A stretch of 8,115 bases of DNA from Candidatus Sumerlaeota bacterium (GCA_021160705.1 JAGHBZ010000472.1:1-8115); one strand, 5' to 3'. Shown: positions 1 through 7,092, counted from the stretch's first letter. Made by a program: numbers and translations. The notes: generated from the sequence alone by a model not told the origin.

Positions 1-180
1 CTCTGTTTTTGGGAGATTTAATATCGTGGTCTCGTCTATATTCCCGGGATGAATCTTTATCATCAAAGAACCAATAGACGCAAATTTTAATTTCCAACCT
101 AACTCATTTGCCACCTGCTTGGCATTCTCAAGATATTCAGACTTGTTTAATCCAACCTGTCCTGTCAAAAGTATTCTCAT
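1..180 (-). CDS. N-terminal fragment of a putative P-loop nucleotide-binding protein (cut by window edge)
   Basis: The minus strand reads ATG at 180 and stays open for 60 codons to the edge, beginning MRILLTGQVGLNKSEYLENA. A short hydrophobic strand (RILLTG) runs into GQVGLNKS at residues 7-14, which resembles a Walker A loop (GxxxxGK[ST]) but has Asn in place of the last Gly. Residues 35-60 include SIGSLM and end in ILNLPKTE. I recall a family of archaeal and thermophile 'AAA/adenylate-kinase-like' ATPases that start with a similar TG..G..K motif followed by an S/N-x-GD-MM segment and ILNLP, so this may be a diverged member; that is from memory, not a search. A purine-rich AGGAAG lies 7-12 bases before the ATG and supports this start, and a promoter candidate lies upstream. 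Substrate and pathway cannot be stated because most of the protein is missing. Confidence 0.6.
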   Translation of the reverse strand, partial: MRILLTGQVGLNKSEYLENAKQVANELGWKLKFASIGSLMIKIHPGNIDETTILNLPKTE

Positions 181-230
181 CACCTACTTCCTATCCCTTA
201 CCTTATTTCCCAATAAATCAAGCAAGAGAG

Positions 231-260
231 AAAATAATCTTCTCTACAATATTGTGTCAA
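231..260 (-). promoter_or_regulatory. Sigma-70-like promoter for the P-loop gene
   Basis: On the minus strand a perfect TTGACA (-35, plus positions 260-255) is followed after 18 bases by TATTTT (-10, 236-231; 4 of 6 to TATAAT). Transcription would start near 224 and give a leader of about 45 bases before the ATG at 180, with AGGAAG just ahead of the start. The perfect -35 and the correct placement are the support; the -10 is only moderate. Confidence 0.45.
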
Positions 261-300
261 TCATAAAATTTAGGAATTGTTTTTTTTACCTCCATCATTA

Positions 301-680
301 AGTAAATTCCTGCAAATTGCTATATGAAAAACACAGAGAATGGCTTAGCCACCAACCACCCGCACCAGACTTGTTTACCGCCTGGCTGGTGAATTCGGGT
401 CCATTCGCGTGAAACCGTGGTTTTAAAGAAAAATTTTTTCTCACACAAAGACGCATAGTCGCAAAGAGGTTTAGTTATCTTAATCCTGAAACAATCCAAT
501 ATTTTTAGTAAGCACCTTTAAATAGATACCGTGGCTAAGATGGTCTTTTTCTTTTCGGGCATTGTATGAATATTAATCCAGATATTTTAAGAGAAATTCG
601 TGGTTTTTATTCAGTCTTCACTTCTTTACGAGAGAACCACAACGTTAGTAAAAACGGTTTAGGTCGGTTAGTCGGTTGGG
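301..680. other. Non-coding intergenic region with degenerate repeats
   Basis: No credible gene is visible on either strand. The only open frame beginning here, ATG at 566 on the plus strand, is 55 codons long, runs into the 3' end of the FetB gene and resembles no family I know. The stretch holds the repeat block at 389-469, a shorter related piece near 593-608 (AAATTCGTGGTTTTT), an 11-base palindrome TGGCTTAGCCA at 341-351 and the start of a G-rich tract at 656. It looks like decayed repetitive spacer DNA rather than a regulatory region. Confidence 0.5.
389..469. repeat. Interspersed-repeat-like block (ATTCG.GT plus AAAGACGCA units)
   Basis: The block contains GTGAATTCGGGTCCATTCG, then CGTGAAACCGTGGTTTTAAAG, an A/T-rich joint, and CTCACACAAAGACGCATAG followed by TCGCAAAGAGG. 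The first half reuses an ATTCG[GC]GT unit of about 10 bases, and the second half reuses a C[AG]CAAAGACGCA-like unit of about 9 bases. From memory, very similar strings (attcgtgt..attcgcgtgaattcgtgg and cacgcaaagacgcaaag) occur in intergenic regions of many environmental bacterial genomes. A partial second piece of the first half appears at 593-608. Only one full copy lies in this window, so its status as a dispersed repeat rests on recollection. Confidence 0.45.
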
Positions 681-696
681 TTAGGTGTCGGGGTGG
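656..696 (+). repeat. G-rich degenerate tandem tract (GGTTAGTC-like units)
   Basis: The plus strand shows successive GGTTTAGGTC, GGTTAGTC, GGTTGGGTTAGG and TGTCGGGGTGG, giving eight runs of two or more G in 41 bases. The unit is about 8-10 bases and imperfect. It overlaps the last codons and stop of the FetB gene on the opposite strand, so the gene's transcript would be C-rich at its 3' end. It could form a two-tetrad G-quadruplex on the plus strand or simply be a decayed microsatellite. Confidence 0.4.
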
Positions 697-1481
697 ATTA
701 GCCATTCCTGGCGGAGTTGATAAGCGGGGGTGAAGAATCGTCGGTATAAGTTGTGAAGCAGAAACAATGAGGAGAAAGCAACACTGAATGTAATGGCATA
801 TACAACTATCACCTGGTAGCGTACAGCGGTCTCCGGCGGGGCACCGGCAATAATCTGCCCTGACATCATCCCCGGCAGAAAGACCATCCCCATAACCATC
901 ATATTATTGATTGAGGGAATCATAGCTGCCCGTGCACTGCGAATAATATTAGTCTTGCACGCCTGATACGGGGTAGCGCCTAATGCCAGTAGCGCTTCAA
1001 TACGTTCTTTATTGCTTGTGAGTTCACCAATCAGTCGGTCAGCGGCAAGTGCAACGCCATTCATAGAGTTTCCCAATATCATACCGCCAATTGGAATCAG
1101 ATATTTTGGTTCATACCAGGGATGCCAGCCCACTACTGCTTTGGTGACCAGCACGAGGGTAATAATGCTACCCACAATAAGTGCAGATAGCGTGAGGAGG
1201 TAAAGACCGGGAACCGGACGTCTTATGCGCGCAATTGCGGTTCGCGTTGCCACCAGTAGCATTCCAAGTAATATGGCTATGATTAAATACCAGCGCGACG
1301 CCTGAAAGATATACACCAGAAGAATCCCAACGATATAAAGTTGCCCGAGTGCTCTGAGTGAGCCAATGAACCATTCCTTGCCAAGATTTAGTCTCGCAAA
1401 ATAACTCAGCCCGATTAGTACAATAATCATTGAATAAGCGACCAGGAGCCCCTGGATTGTTATATTTTGAATCTCTCCCAT
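681..1481 (-). CDS. fetB: FetB/UPF0014-family ABC transporter permease (putative iron or metal exporter)
   Basis: This 266-residue polytopic inner-membrane protein matches the FetB (YbbM, UPF0014) family, whose E. coli member is 259 residues and forms an iron exporter with the ATPase FetA. About seven hydrophobic segments are visible (roughly residues 11-29, 40-60, 65-84, 93-117, 127-147, 190-212, 220-245). Family hallmarks are IPIGGMILGNSMNG (129-142), LALGATPYQA (165-174) and FLPGMMSGQIIAGA (201-214). The ATG at 1481 is preferred because it puts the NIT tripeptide and first helix at the same distance as in E. coli FetB. A TTG at 1496 is an in-frame alternative, limited by a TAG at 1502-1500. 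Neither has a Shine-Dalgarno. No FetA-like ATPase lies on either side, so it is an apparent orphan here; the substrate (iron versus another metal) is inferred from family only. Confidence 0.87.
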   Translation of the reverse strand: MGEIQNITIQGLLVAYSMIIVLIGLSYFARLNLGKEWFIGSLRALGQLYIVGILLVYIFQASRWYLIIAILLGMLLVATRTAIARIRRPVPGLYLLTLSALIVGSIITLVLVTKAVVGWHPWYEPKYLIPIGGMILGNSMNGVALAADRLIGELTSNKERIEALLALGATPYQACKTNIIRSARAAMIPSINNMMVMGMVFLPGMMSGQIIAGAPPETAVRYQVIVVYAITFSVAFSSLFLLHNLYRRFFTPAYQLRQEWLIHPDT

Positions 1482-1587
1482 CGTCGTATAAGGCAAAATC
1501 TACCGAGTAGAAGGCATCCTGGTCAAGAGAGATTTTTTTGTTCATAAAAAAATGAAGCGAATCAGAAATCCTATTGCGTTTTTAGGA

Positions 1588-1593
1588 ATTATA
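1588..1593 (-). promoter_or_regulatory. Perfect -10 hexamer, candidate promoter for the FetB gene
   Basis: The minus strand reads TGTATGTATAAT, ending in a perfect TATAAT at 1593-1588. Transcription would start near 1581, about 100 bases before the ATG at 1481. No good -35 is present at 16-18 bases, so recognition would lean on the -10 and the upstream TG-rich step. Placement in the divergent gap before a gene is the main support. Confidence 0.35.
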
Positions 1594-1620
1594 CATACAG
1601 CTCTGAGAGGGCATTTGTGC

Positions 1621-1650
1621 TTGAAAACTATACTCAGATTGAGATAAAAT
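1621..1650 (+). promoter_or_regulatory. Sigma-70-like promoter for the small methyltransferase gene
   Basis: TTGAAA (1621-1626, 5 of 6 to TTGACA) is followed after 18 bases by TAAAAT (1645-1650, 5 of 6 to TATAAT). Transcription would begin near 1657, leaving an untranslated leader of about 158 bases before the ATG at 1815. That leader includes a small hairpin (CTCAA TTTTAG TTGAG) near 1767-1782. Confidence 0.4.
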
Positions 1651-1814
1651 ATGTAGAGTGTTTAACATTAGACAGTTATATTGTTAAAATCTAAAAACAT
1701 CTTATCAGTCAGAGAACATCTGTTTCTGTTAAGACAGGAGACTCTGGATTTTCCATAGTTTGCTCTCAATTTTAGTTGAGCAGACTTAGATAGATTGAAT
1801 TAGTCAAATTAAAG

Positions 1815-2387
1815 ATGTCTACTTCCAAAAAACAAAAGATTCCGTCTGACTATTATGAACGGATTGGGAGGCGGATACAGTGCCGAATTGGACAGACTTT
1901 ACGATTAGCTGGTCGTATAGTGGATTTAGGATGCGGTAACTGTGAACTGGCACAATACCTGGCTAAAACTTATAGACAGAGTGTAATCGGCATTGACATT
2001 TCGGATGATACTATACCTAAAGGGAGACATTCAAATCTTGACCTTCGTTGTATTTGTCGCGACGCCAGGCATCTAGACTTTATAAAAGAGGCTGGAATGG
2101 ATGCGGTGGTTATGAAGTTTGCACTCCACGAGATGAAATACCCTCAAAAGATTTTACGTGAAGCATATCGGGTACTTCGTCCTGGAGGAACAATACTGAT
2201 AGTGGAATTCCCCAAGAATTCGTTGGCTCAACGTCTATGGAACGAGAACTACTTTACTCCAAAGCAGCTGGGGAATATGCTTAAGAAGGCTGGGTTTTGT
2301 GAGGTGAAGGTACGGCTGCCGTACCGTGCCCAGATTACCTGGGCACAGGGCTGGAAACCTATCAGCAATGAAAAGAAAAAATCTTAA
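1815..2387 (+). CDS. Small class I SAM-dependent methyltransferase (Methyltransf_11/UbiE-like fold)
   Basis: The 190-residue protein has the Rossmann methyltransferase signatures in order: motif I VDLGCGNCELA (36-46) binding SAM; the acidic residue after strand 2, D61 in IGIDIS (58-63), expected to hold the ribose; D83 in RDAR (82-85), near the adenine; strand 4 DAVVMKFALHEM (96-107); and RVLRPGG (119-125) before strand 5 ILIVEF. The UbiE/COQ5-type layout fits, but at 190 residues it is shorter than UbiE (about 250) and lacks much of the C-terminal substrate region, so the substrate is unknown. The ATG at 1815 has no clear Shine-Dalgarno. It stands alone: divergent from the FetB gene and convergent with the downstream methyltransferase, so probably monocistronic. 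The basic C-terminus (NEKKKS) is unremarkable. Confidence 0.85.
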   Translation: MSTSKKQKIPSDYYERIGRRIQCRIGQTLRLAGRIVDLGCGNCELAQYLAKTYRQSVIGIDISDDTIPKGRHSNLDLRCICRDARHLDFIKEAGMDAVVMKFALHEMKYPQKILREAYRVLRPGGTILIVEFPKNSLAQRLWNENYFTPKQLGNMLKKAGFCEVKVRLPYRAQITWAQGWKPISNEKKKS

Positions 2388-2583
2388 AGAAGTAATAAAA
2401 TCAAGAGTTCAATAGATGTGATGTAGCTCGTGTCCTTTTCCCGAGGTGGTGAATATATATTACCCTGCCCATTATATTAAAAAGGTGGGAATAACATAGC
2501 AGAATCATAAAAAAGTTAGCCTCTCTCAAAAATTAGCGAAGTTACCTTTTTAAGATTAGTATATGAGAAGGAGTGATATTTTT

Positions 2584-4236
2584 TTATGACTGCCAGAGTT
2601 GTGATAGAGCAATTCCCACCTCCGCACCGCCAAATGACTCCTTATCCGCAGTGACAGCAGGGATAAGTCGGTCCTGCTCTATTCGCAGCTCTATGACCTC
2701 CTGTTCGTTCCGACGATAAGGTGGCAAAGAAAAAGAAACAGTCTGCCAGTTGCTGGTAAGTGGAGATTGTGGCTCTGCGGGCACATCATTGATGAAAAAC
2801 CTTACCCCACACGACGACTCAGTTGCAGTAAACAAATCTGCAGGAACAAAAAGTTCAAGGTTCAGTTGTGTGGAATGCGGATGGCGGGCAATAAAAAGCG
2901 AGCAGTCCCGGAAAATAAACCGTGCTCTCCTGCCTGCGATTTGCTGTGGTTCACGGAAACCAAACCCGCTCAGGTGCGGGAGCTCCCGGGCAAAAGACGA
3001 CTCATAGGGGAGTTTGCCTGAGGCGGCTAATAGTCGTCTATGAAGTTGTTTCAGTTCTGAGATAGATTTCTGGGATGGGGAATAATTTGCCAGAGCAAGA
3101 TTCAGTTTCTGGATAATCTCTTCGCAATAAGGTTTCTCTTCGGGTTCGGCAGGTGCACTCCTTCGCCGTGCTGAATATAATTTTGCAGTATATATATTAA
3201 GTGCAGATTCAACAAAGAGCAAAATCCATGGTCTGAGTTTTCCACTGAGCCTTCGCCCCTGAAGCCAGGCAAAAGGGTTCTTGAGCCGAAGTGCGTTCAG
3301 TATACGCATCACCTGCTCCCCGGCTGAAGGGAAAAACACCTCAAATTCCGCTGACTCAAATCCAGCGGCACGGATTACTCCCGGATAAAAAGAAAACGTG
3401 AACGACTGTTCCCGGATACCCTCCTGATAGTCAAGCCCCTTTTTGAAATAATCCTTTTGAGAGTGGAGGAGACTGCGACACGGTTCAGCAACGATGATTA
3501 GTTTTCCACCGGGTTTTAAAACGCGACTAATCTCTATCATCGCCCTGTGAGGATTATAACAATGGTGAAGACTTGACCGAATAAAAACGATGTCAAAGAG
3601 ATTGTCAGGAAAAGGCATATAATGTACATCACACAATACCTGCCGAAAACCTTCTCTGCGTGGGTCTATTTCTGGCTGAGAGGCAAATACATCAAAGAAA
3701 TCCTGTGGTGTTTCTTCACCCAGCGAAAAGAATCGCGGGTTATAAAAATCAAGTGGTGAAAAATCAATGGCAACTACCCGTGCACCGCGTCGTGCAAGAT
3801 GAGCAGAGGTCTCGCAGAACGCAGCACCTACGTCAAGTAGCAATGGAGAACTCACAAAATCTATATGCTTAAGTGCAGAATTAAATGTCAGCCTGAGGAG
3901 TTTGAGGCTAAACTGGAGCTCCTCGTTTTTGAAGGCAAGGCGGTCTCGCTCTATTCGGCGATTAAGAATACGTTGATAAAAATTATGATACCGGACAATC
4001 TCATCCACAAGCGAGAGACAATCAGTTCGGGAATAAAGCATCACCGGAATCTGGTCTTTAATTGGGAAAACAAGATTGCAACTGGAACAGGTCATCCTTG
4101 TGCCGGTAATTCTGCCTCCCTGCTCATCAAAGCCAAGTGGACTGCGACAGCGCGGACAGACCAGCATAGAATGCCAGTCCGGAAACCCGAGGGGATTATT
4201 ATTCTGTGTAGTTGAGGGTGTTGAGAGATGTTTCAT
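2584..4236 (-). CDS. Zinc-ribbon / SAM methyltransferase / beta-rich C-terminal domain protein
   Basis: The 550-residue protein has three parts. Residues 24-67 form a Trm112-like zinc ribbon with C27-x2-C30 and C50-x2-C53 followed by FPIKDQIPVML. Residues about 105-265 are a class I methyltransferase: motif I LLLDVGAAF (132-140), D158 in AIDFS, D203 in CDVHYMPF, DIVFIRSSLHHC (215-226) and SRVLKPGG (237-244). After a linker (about 330-420), residues about 425-550 are strand-rich with WQTVSF (497-502), VIELRIE (514-520) and GAEVGIALSQL (537-547). I recall this tail pattern as a beta-sandwich module at the C-termini of surface-glycan glycosyltransferases and methyltransferases. The substrate is unknown; a sugar or glycan is the best guess. 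The ATG at 4236 lies 21 bases after the fmt stop, so the two are probably cotranscribed. It has no Shine-Dalgarno; M24 is a less likely alternative because it begins inside the ribbon. Confidence 0.82.
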   Translation of the reverse strand: MKHLSTPSTTQNNNPLGFPDWHSMLVCPRCRSPLGFDEQGGRITGTRMTCSSCNLVFPIKDQIPVMLYSRTDCLSLVDEIVRYHNFYQRILNRRIERDRLAFKNEELQFSLKLLRLTFNSALKHIDFVSSPLLLDVGAAFCETSAHLARRGARVVAIDFSPLDFYNPRFFSLGEETPQDFFDVFASQPEIDPRREGFRQVLCDVHYMPFPDNLFDIVFIRSSLHHCYNPHRAMIEISRVLKPGGKLIIVAEPCRSLLHSQKDYFKKGLDYQEGIREQSFTFSFYPGVIRAAGFESAEFEVFFPSAGEQVMRILNALRLKNPFAWLQGRRLSGKLRPWILLFVESALNIYTAKLYSARRRSAPAEPEEKPYCEEIIQKLNLALANYSPSQKSISELKQLHRRLLAASGKLPYESSFARELPHLSGFGFREPQQIAGRRARFIFRDCSLFIARHPHSTQLNLELFVPADLFTATESSCGVRFFINDVPAEPQSPLTSNWQTVSFSLPPYRRNEQEVIELRIEQDRLIPAVTADKESFGGAEVGIALSQLWQS

Positions 4237-4257
4237 AGCAGACTCAGGGCTATCATA

Positions 4258-5235
4258 TCACCTGGATTCAAATTGGGAACCAATTTTGACGTATCCGCCA
4301 TTGACAAAATCTATACCCGACATTGGTTTTTTATTCTCAGGTTGTAGCTTAGTTATTACCAGGAACCCGTCGCCAGTCCGAACAAAGAACCCCCTGTCTT
4401 TAGCGACCCCAACAACGGTTCCCGGAGTAATCTTCTCTGCATCCTTTACTGGGAGGAGTTCTTTATCAGAATCACGAGAAGGTTCTGCCTGGAGCAATTT
4501 TATTAATTTACCCTTAAGATATGTCCGTGCGCAGGGCCAGGGATATAGTCCTTTTATACGGCAGATTATTTTTTCATTTGGTAATGACCAATCCAGGAGA
4601 CCATCCTCTTTCTTGAGTTTTGGTGCATAGGTCGCAAGTGAGTGGTCCTGGGGTTTCCCTATAAGAGCGCCAGTTTTCTCGGCTTCATCAAGCACCTTGA
4701 GCAGTGCCTCTGCTCCGAGACAACTCATACAATTAGTCAGTGATACTGTGTCATCGTCCTCAAGGATGTCTACGGGAACCTGAGCAAGTATATCGCCTTC
4801 GTCCATTCGTTCGTTCATCTTCATAATTGTGACACCGGTCACTCGTTCGCCATTAATAATTGCCCACTGGACAGGTGCAGCGCCACGGTACTTGGGCAAC
4901 AACGAGAAATGGACGTTCACACACCCAAGTCTTGGGATTGCGAGTATCTCCGGAGGCAGTATTTTGCCATAAGCAACAACTACAAAGACATCAGCTTCAA
5001 ATCCCCTTAACGTCTGGATGAACTCCGCATTGTTCTTTAATCTCTCCGGCTGATACACAGGGATACCGTGTTGATGGGCAAACACTTTCACAGGCGGTGG
5101 GGCAAGATGTCTGCCACGTCCAGCAGGTCTGTCAGGTTGCGTTACCACTGCAACGATATGATGTTTGCTCGATTCTATCAATAGTTGAAGCACATACAAC
5201 GCACTCTCCGGTGTGCCCATAAACACAATTCGCAT
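4258..5235 (-). CDS. fmt: Methionyl-tRNA formyltransferase
   Basis: Fmt transfers a formyl group from 10-formyltetrahydrofolate to Met-tRNA(fMet) in the cytoplasm for translation initiation. The 325-residue product is close to the usual 310-320. Visible signatures are MRIVFMGTPE (1-10), the TQPDRPAGRG loop (32-41), the catalytic N107 and H109 in NVHFSLLPKYRGAAP (107-121) and the third catalytic residue D145 in MDEGDIL (144-150). A C-terminal OB-like tRNA-binding domain follows, with YPWPCA and the PGTVVG turn. The ATG at 5235 is chosen over an in-frame upstream start at 5268 because the canonical N-terminus begins there and AGAGGA precedes it at about 8 bases. It is the first gene of a likely two-gene unit with the zinc-ribbon methyltransferase. 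Peptide deformylase (def), a frequent neighbour of fmt, is not adjacent here. Confidence 0.97.
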   Translation of the reverse strand: MRIVFMGTPESALYVLQLLIESSKHHIVAVVTQPDRPAGRGRHLAPPPVKVFAHQHGIPVYQPERLKNNAEFIQTLRGFEADVFVVVAYGKILPPEILAIPRLGCVNVHFSLLPKYRGAAPVQWAIINGERVTGVTIMKMNERMDEGDILAQVPVDILEDDDTVSLTNCMSCLGAEALLKVLDEAEKTGALIGKPQDHSLATYAPKLKKEDGLLDWSLPNEKIICRIKGLYPWPCARTYLKGKLIKLLQAEPSRDSDKELLPVKDAEKITPGTVVGVAKDRGFFVRTGDGFLVITKLQPENKKPMSGIDFVNGGYVKIGSQFESR

Positions 5236-5301
5236 ATTCCATTCCTCTGCTTGGAGATTCTCATACATATTCTTGATACCATAAAGCTATGTCGTGAGTT
5301 A

Positions 5302-5331
5302 AGTATACAGTTGGTTCACAGGAATTTGCAA
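5302..5331 (-). promoter_or_regulatory. Weak promoter candidate for the fmt unit
   Basis: On the minus strand TTGCAA (5331-5326) is followed after 18 bases by TATACT (5307-5302, 5 of 6 to TATAAT). It sits about 67 bases before the fmt ATG in the divergent gap shared with the glycosyltransferase gene. Correct orientation and a decent -10 are the only support. Confidence 0.28.
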
Positions 5332-5459
5332 TCCTTTTCGTCTGTGGTTCTTTTATCTTCAATAGATGGCTTTGTGGCGAAATTCTTCCAATCTACTTGC
5401 TGTTTTTTTTCGTTGAACGCTTTCAGGTTTCGCTCTTATTGTTTATTGTAAATTTATTT

Positions 5460-7061
5460 ATGAGCACAGTATCTTTGAAGCACAACGCCACTCAGATGAA
5501 GCCAATTCAAAAAAATGGTATCCTGCTTGAGGGGCTTACCCTTTTTCTTGGCATTTTGTTTCTGGCGATATTTATCACCAATTGCCTGGCGTACTGGAAA
5601 TATATCAATGACGACGCCTATATCACGTTTCGCTACTCAAGAAACCTGATTGAGGGACGAGGTCCAGTATATAACGTGGGGGAACACGTTGAGGGGTATA
5701 CTAATTTTTTATGGATGATTCTATCAGCTGTTCTCCTGGTGTTTATCAACAAAGACACAATTGGAATCTGGACTAAACTAATTGGCTTAATAACCTCACT
5801 TGGCTCAATCTGGCTTATATATCTCCTGAGTCTAAAATTGCTCAACTATGCCCGGAAACGCGGCGACACTGCACGCCCGATTGCTTTATCTTTCCTCGGG
5901 GTACTGTTTCTCGCTATGAGTCCTGACCTTGGCTGTAATTCGGTTAATACCCTTGAGACAAGCCTGTTTACCTTTCTCATAATCTCAGGCTTTTATCGAG
6001 AAATGCTGACGCATCTTGAAGCCAGACCTGCACGCCTCAATGGGTTAATTTTCGCTCTGGCAGCTATCACACGACCTGAAGGGTATCTATATTTTATGCT
6101 CGCAATACTCGGGCGCTGGTGGCTTAAGCAATGGTTCTGGAGGAGAACCCTTACCGATGTCATACTATTCGTGCTCGTAACTGCACCGGTTAATATCTTC
6201 CGCTATTCTTTTTATGATGGCGAACTCCTTCCCAACACCTATTGGGCAAAACTGGGTGGATTTTGTTCTGGAGCCGAATATATCGCTGACTTCTTCCTAG
6301 ATAATGGCTATGGGATATTAGGGGTCTTCCTGATTATTGGTCTGGCAGGTGCACGAATGTGGCGGATTAATGCATATTTTCTGCTAATCATTTTAGGTGT
6401 ATTTGTGGGAATATTACGAACCGGGGGCGACTGGATGCCGGGCAAACGTCTGATGGTACCTGTTATTCCATTCATAATGTTGCTGATGCAAGAGGGTGTA
6501 ATCACACTTTATAGCGTGCTTCGTAAAAATCCACTCCTGAAGATTCTACCCTTCATAATGTTGTTCATCGCATTCATCGGTATGTTCCGCAATGGTATCG
6601 GGCTTGCTGGAAAGGTGCAGGGTGATGCTGTGGGGTATCTGAACGGACACCTCCGATTGGCATATTGGCTCAAAGCACAAAACCTTAAACCCAAAGACAA
6701 AATTGCCCTGATGGACATCGGGCTGGTGGGATACGTCCTGACTCCTCAACCTATCTTAGACATTACAGGTCTCACTGATAGGTACATAGCCAAATCTCCG
6801 GGTACATTCCTCAATAAATATTATGACCCCGCGTATGTGTTGAACCAGAACCCTGCATACGTAATTCTCGTAAGCTCAACTAAACCCAAATTTACTAAAG
6901 GCAAAGTATATATCGAGTCCCACCAACTCTGGTCGAATATGGAACAACGCATATACGAGCATCCTTTATTTAGAAAGCATTATCAATTTGCTCGCTTCTT
7001 TAATCATTATTCACCCTTATCCGGATATTATTTACTTGTATTCAAACGCCGTGAGAGGTGA
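5460..7061 (+). CDS. Polytopic GT-C glycosyltransferase, AftB/ZomB-like
   Basis: The 533-residue integral membrane protein probably transfers a sugar from a lipid-linked donor at the outer face of the membrane. After the first membrane helix (about 26-45) comes the family's loop INDDAYITFRYSRNL (49-63), then VYNVGEHVEGYTNFLW (70-85). The paired D51-D52 is in the place of the GT-C catalytic acid. Several further helices follow, with TRPEG in the middle and GGDWMPGKRLMVP at 322-334. A mostly soluble C-terminal domain (about 384-533) includes MDIGLVGYVL (418-427) and DITGLTDRYIA. This order matches proteins annotated as arabinofuranosyltransferase AftB-like or ZomB-like; the sugar is unknown. 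The ATG at 5460 is chosen because it leaves a short polar N-terminus before the first helix. It lacks a Shine-Dalgarno; TTG 5397 and ATG 5496 are alternatives. Same strand as the ExeA-like gene 192 bases on. Confidence 0.78.
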   Translation: MSTVSLKHNATQMKPIQKNGILLEGLTLFLGILFLAIFITNCLAYWKYINDDAYITFRYSRNLIEGRGPVYNVGEHVEGYTNFLWMILSAVLLVFINKDTIGIWTKLIGLITSLGSIWLIYLLSLKLLNYARKRGDTARPIALSFLGVLFLAMSPDLGCNSVNTLETSLFTFLIISGFYREMLTHLEARPARLNGLIFALAAITRPEGYLYFMLAILGRWWLKQWFWRRTLTDVILFVLVTAPVNIFRYSFYDGELLPNTYWAKLGGFCSGAEYIADFFLDNGYGILGVFLIIGLAGARMWRINAYFLLIILGVFVGILRTGGDWMPGKRLMVPVIPFIMLLMQEGVITLYSVLRKNPLLKILPFIMLFIAFIGMFRNGIGLAGKVQGDAVGYLNGHLRLAYWLKAQNLKPKDKIALMDIGLVGYVLTPQPILDITGLTDRYIAKSPGTFLNKYYDPAYVLNQNPAYVILVSSTKPKFTKGKVYIESHQLWSNMEQRIYEHPLFRKHYQFARFFNHYSPLSGYYLLVFKRRER

Positions 7062-7077
7062 GGTGGCTGGATACTTC

Positions 7078-7092
7078 TCTGGATATTCCAGA
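7078..7092. repeat. Short palindrome TCTGGA-TAT-TCCAGA
   Basis: A perfect 6-base inverted repeat with a 3-base centre lies 17 bases after the glycosyltransferase stop. The left arm also takes part in a direct repeat, CTGGATA at 7067-7073 and 7079-7085. There is no T-tract after it, so it is not a standard terminator. It may be an RNA 3'-end hairpin, a protein site, or chance. Confidence 0.3.

Noticed and set aside
119..301. 60-codon plus-strand open frame
   Set aside because: It lies opposite the better-supported minus-strand gene at 1-180 and its promoter, and has low-complexity, non-protein-like composition.
344..539. 9-base inverted repeat CTTAGCCAC / GTGGCTAAG
   Set aside because: A 9-base match within a few hundred bases is expected by chance fairly often, and there is no transposase or direct repeat nearby.
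566..733. 55-codon plus-strand frame beginning MNINPDILREIRG
   Set aside because: It runs through repeat-like DNA and the G-rich tract into the 3' end of fetB, lacks a Shine-Dalgarno and resembles no family.
2388..2583. Search for a bidirectional terminator between the convergent methyltransferase genes
   Set aside because: Only 4-5 base-pair stems without T-tracts were found (for example GGTGAATATATATTACC at about 2446-2462), and GTTAGC/TTAGC near 2515-2540 is a direct, not inverted, repeat.
4076..4630. 184-codon plus-strand frame opposite fmt and the zinc-ribbon gene
   Set aside because: It is antisense to two well-supported genes and spans their junction; composition is that of a shadow frame.
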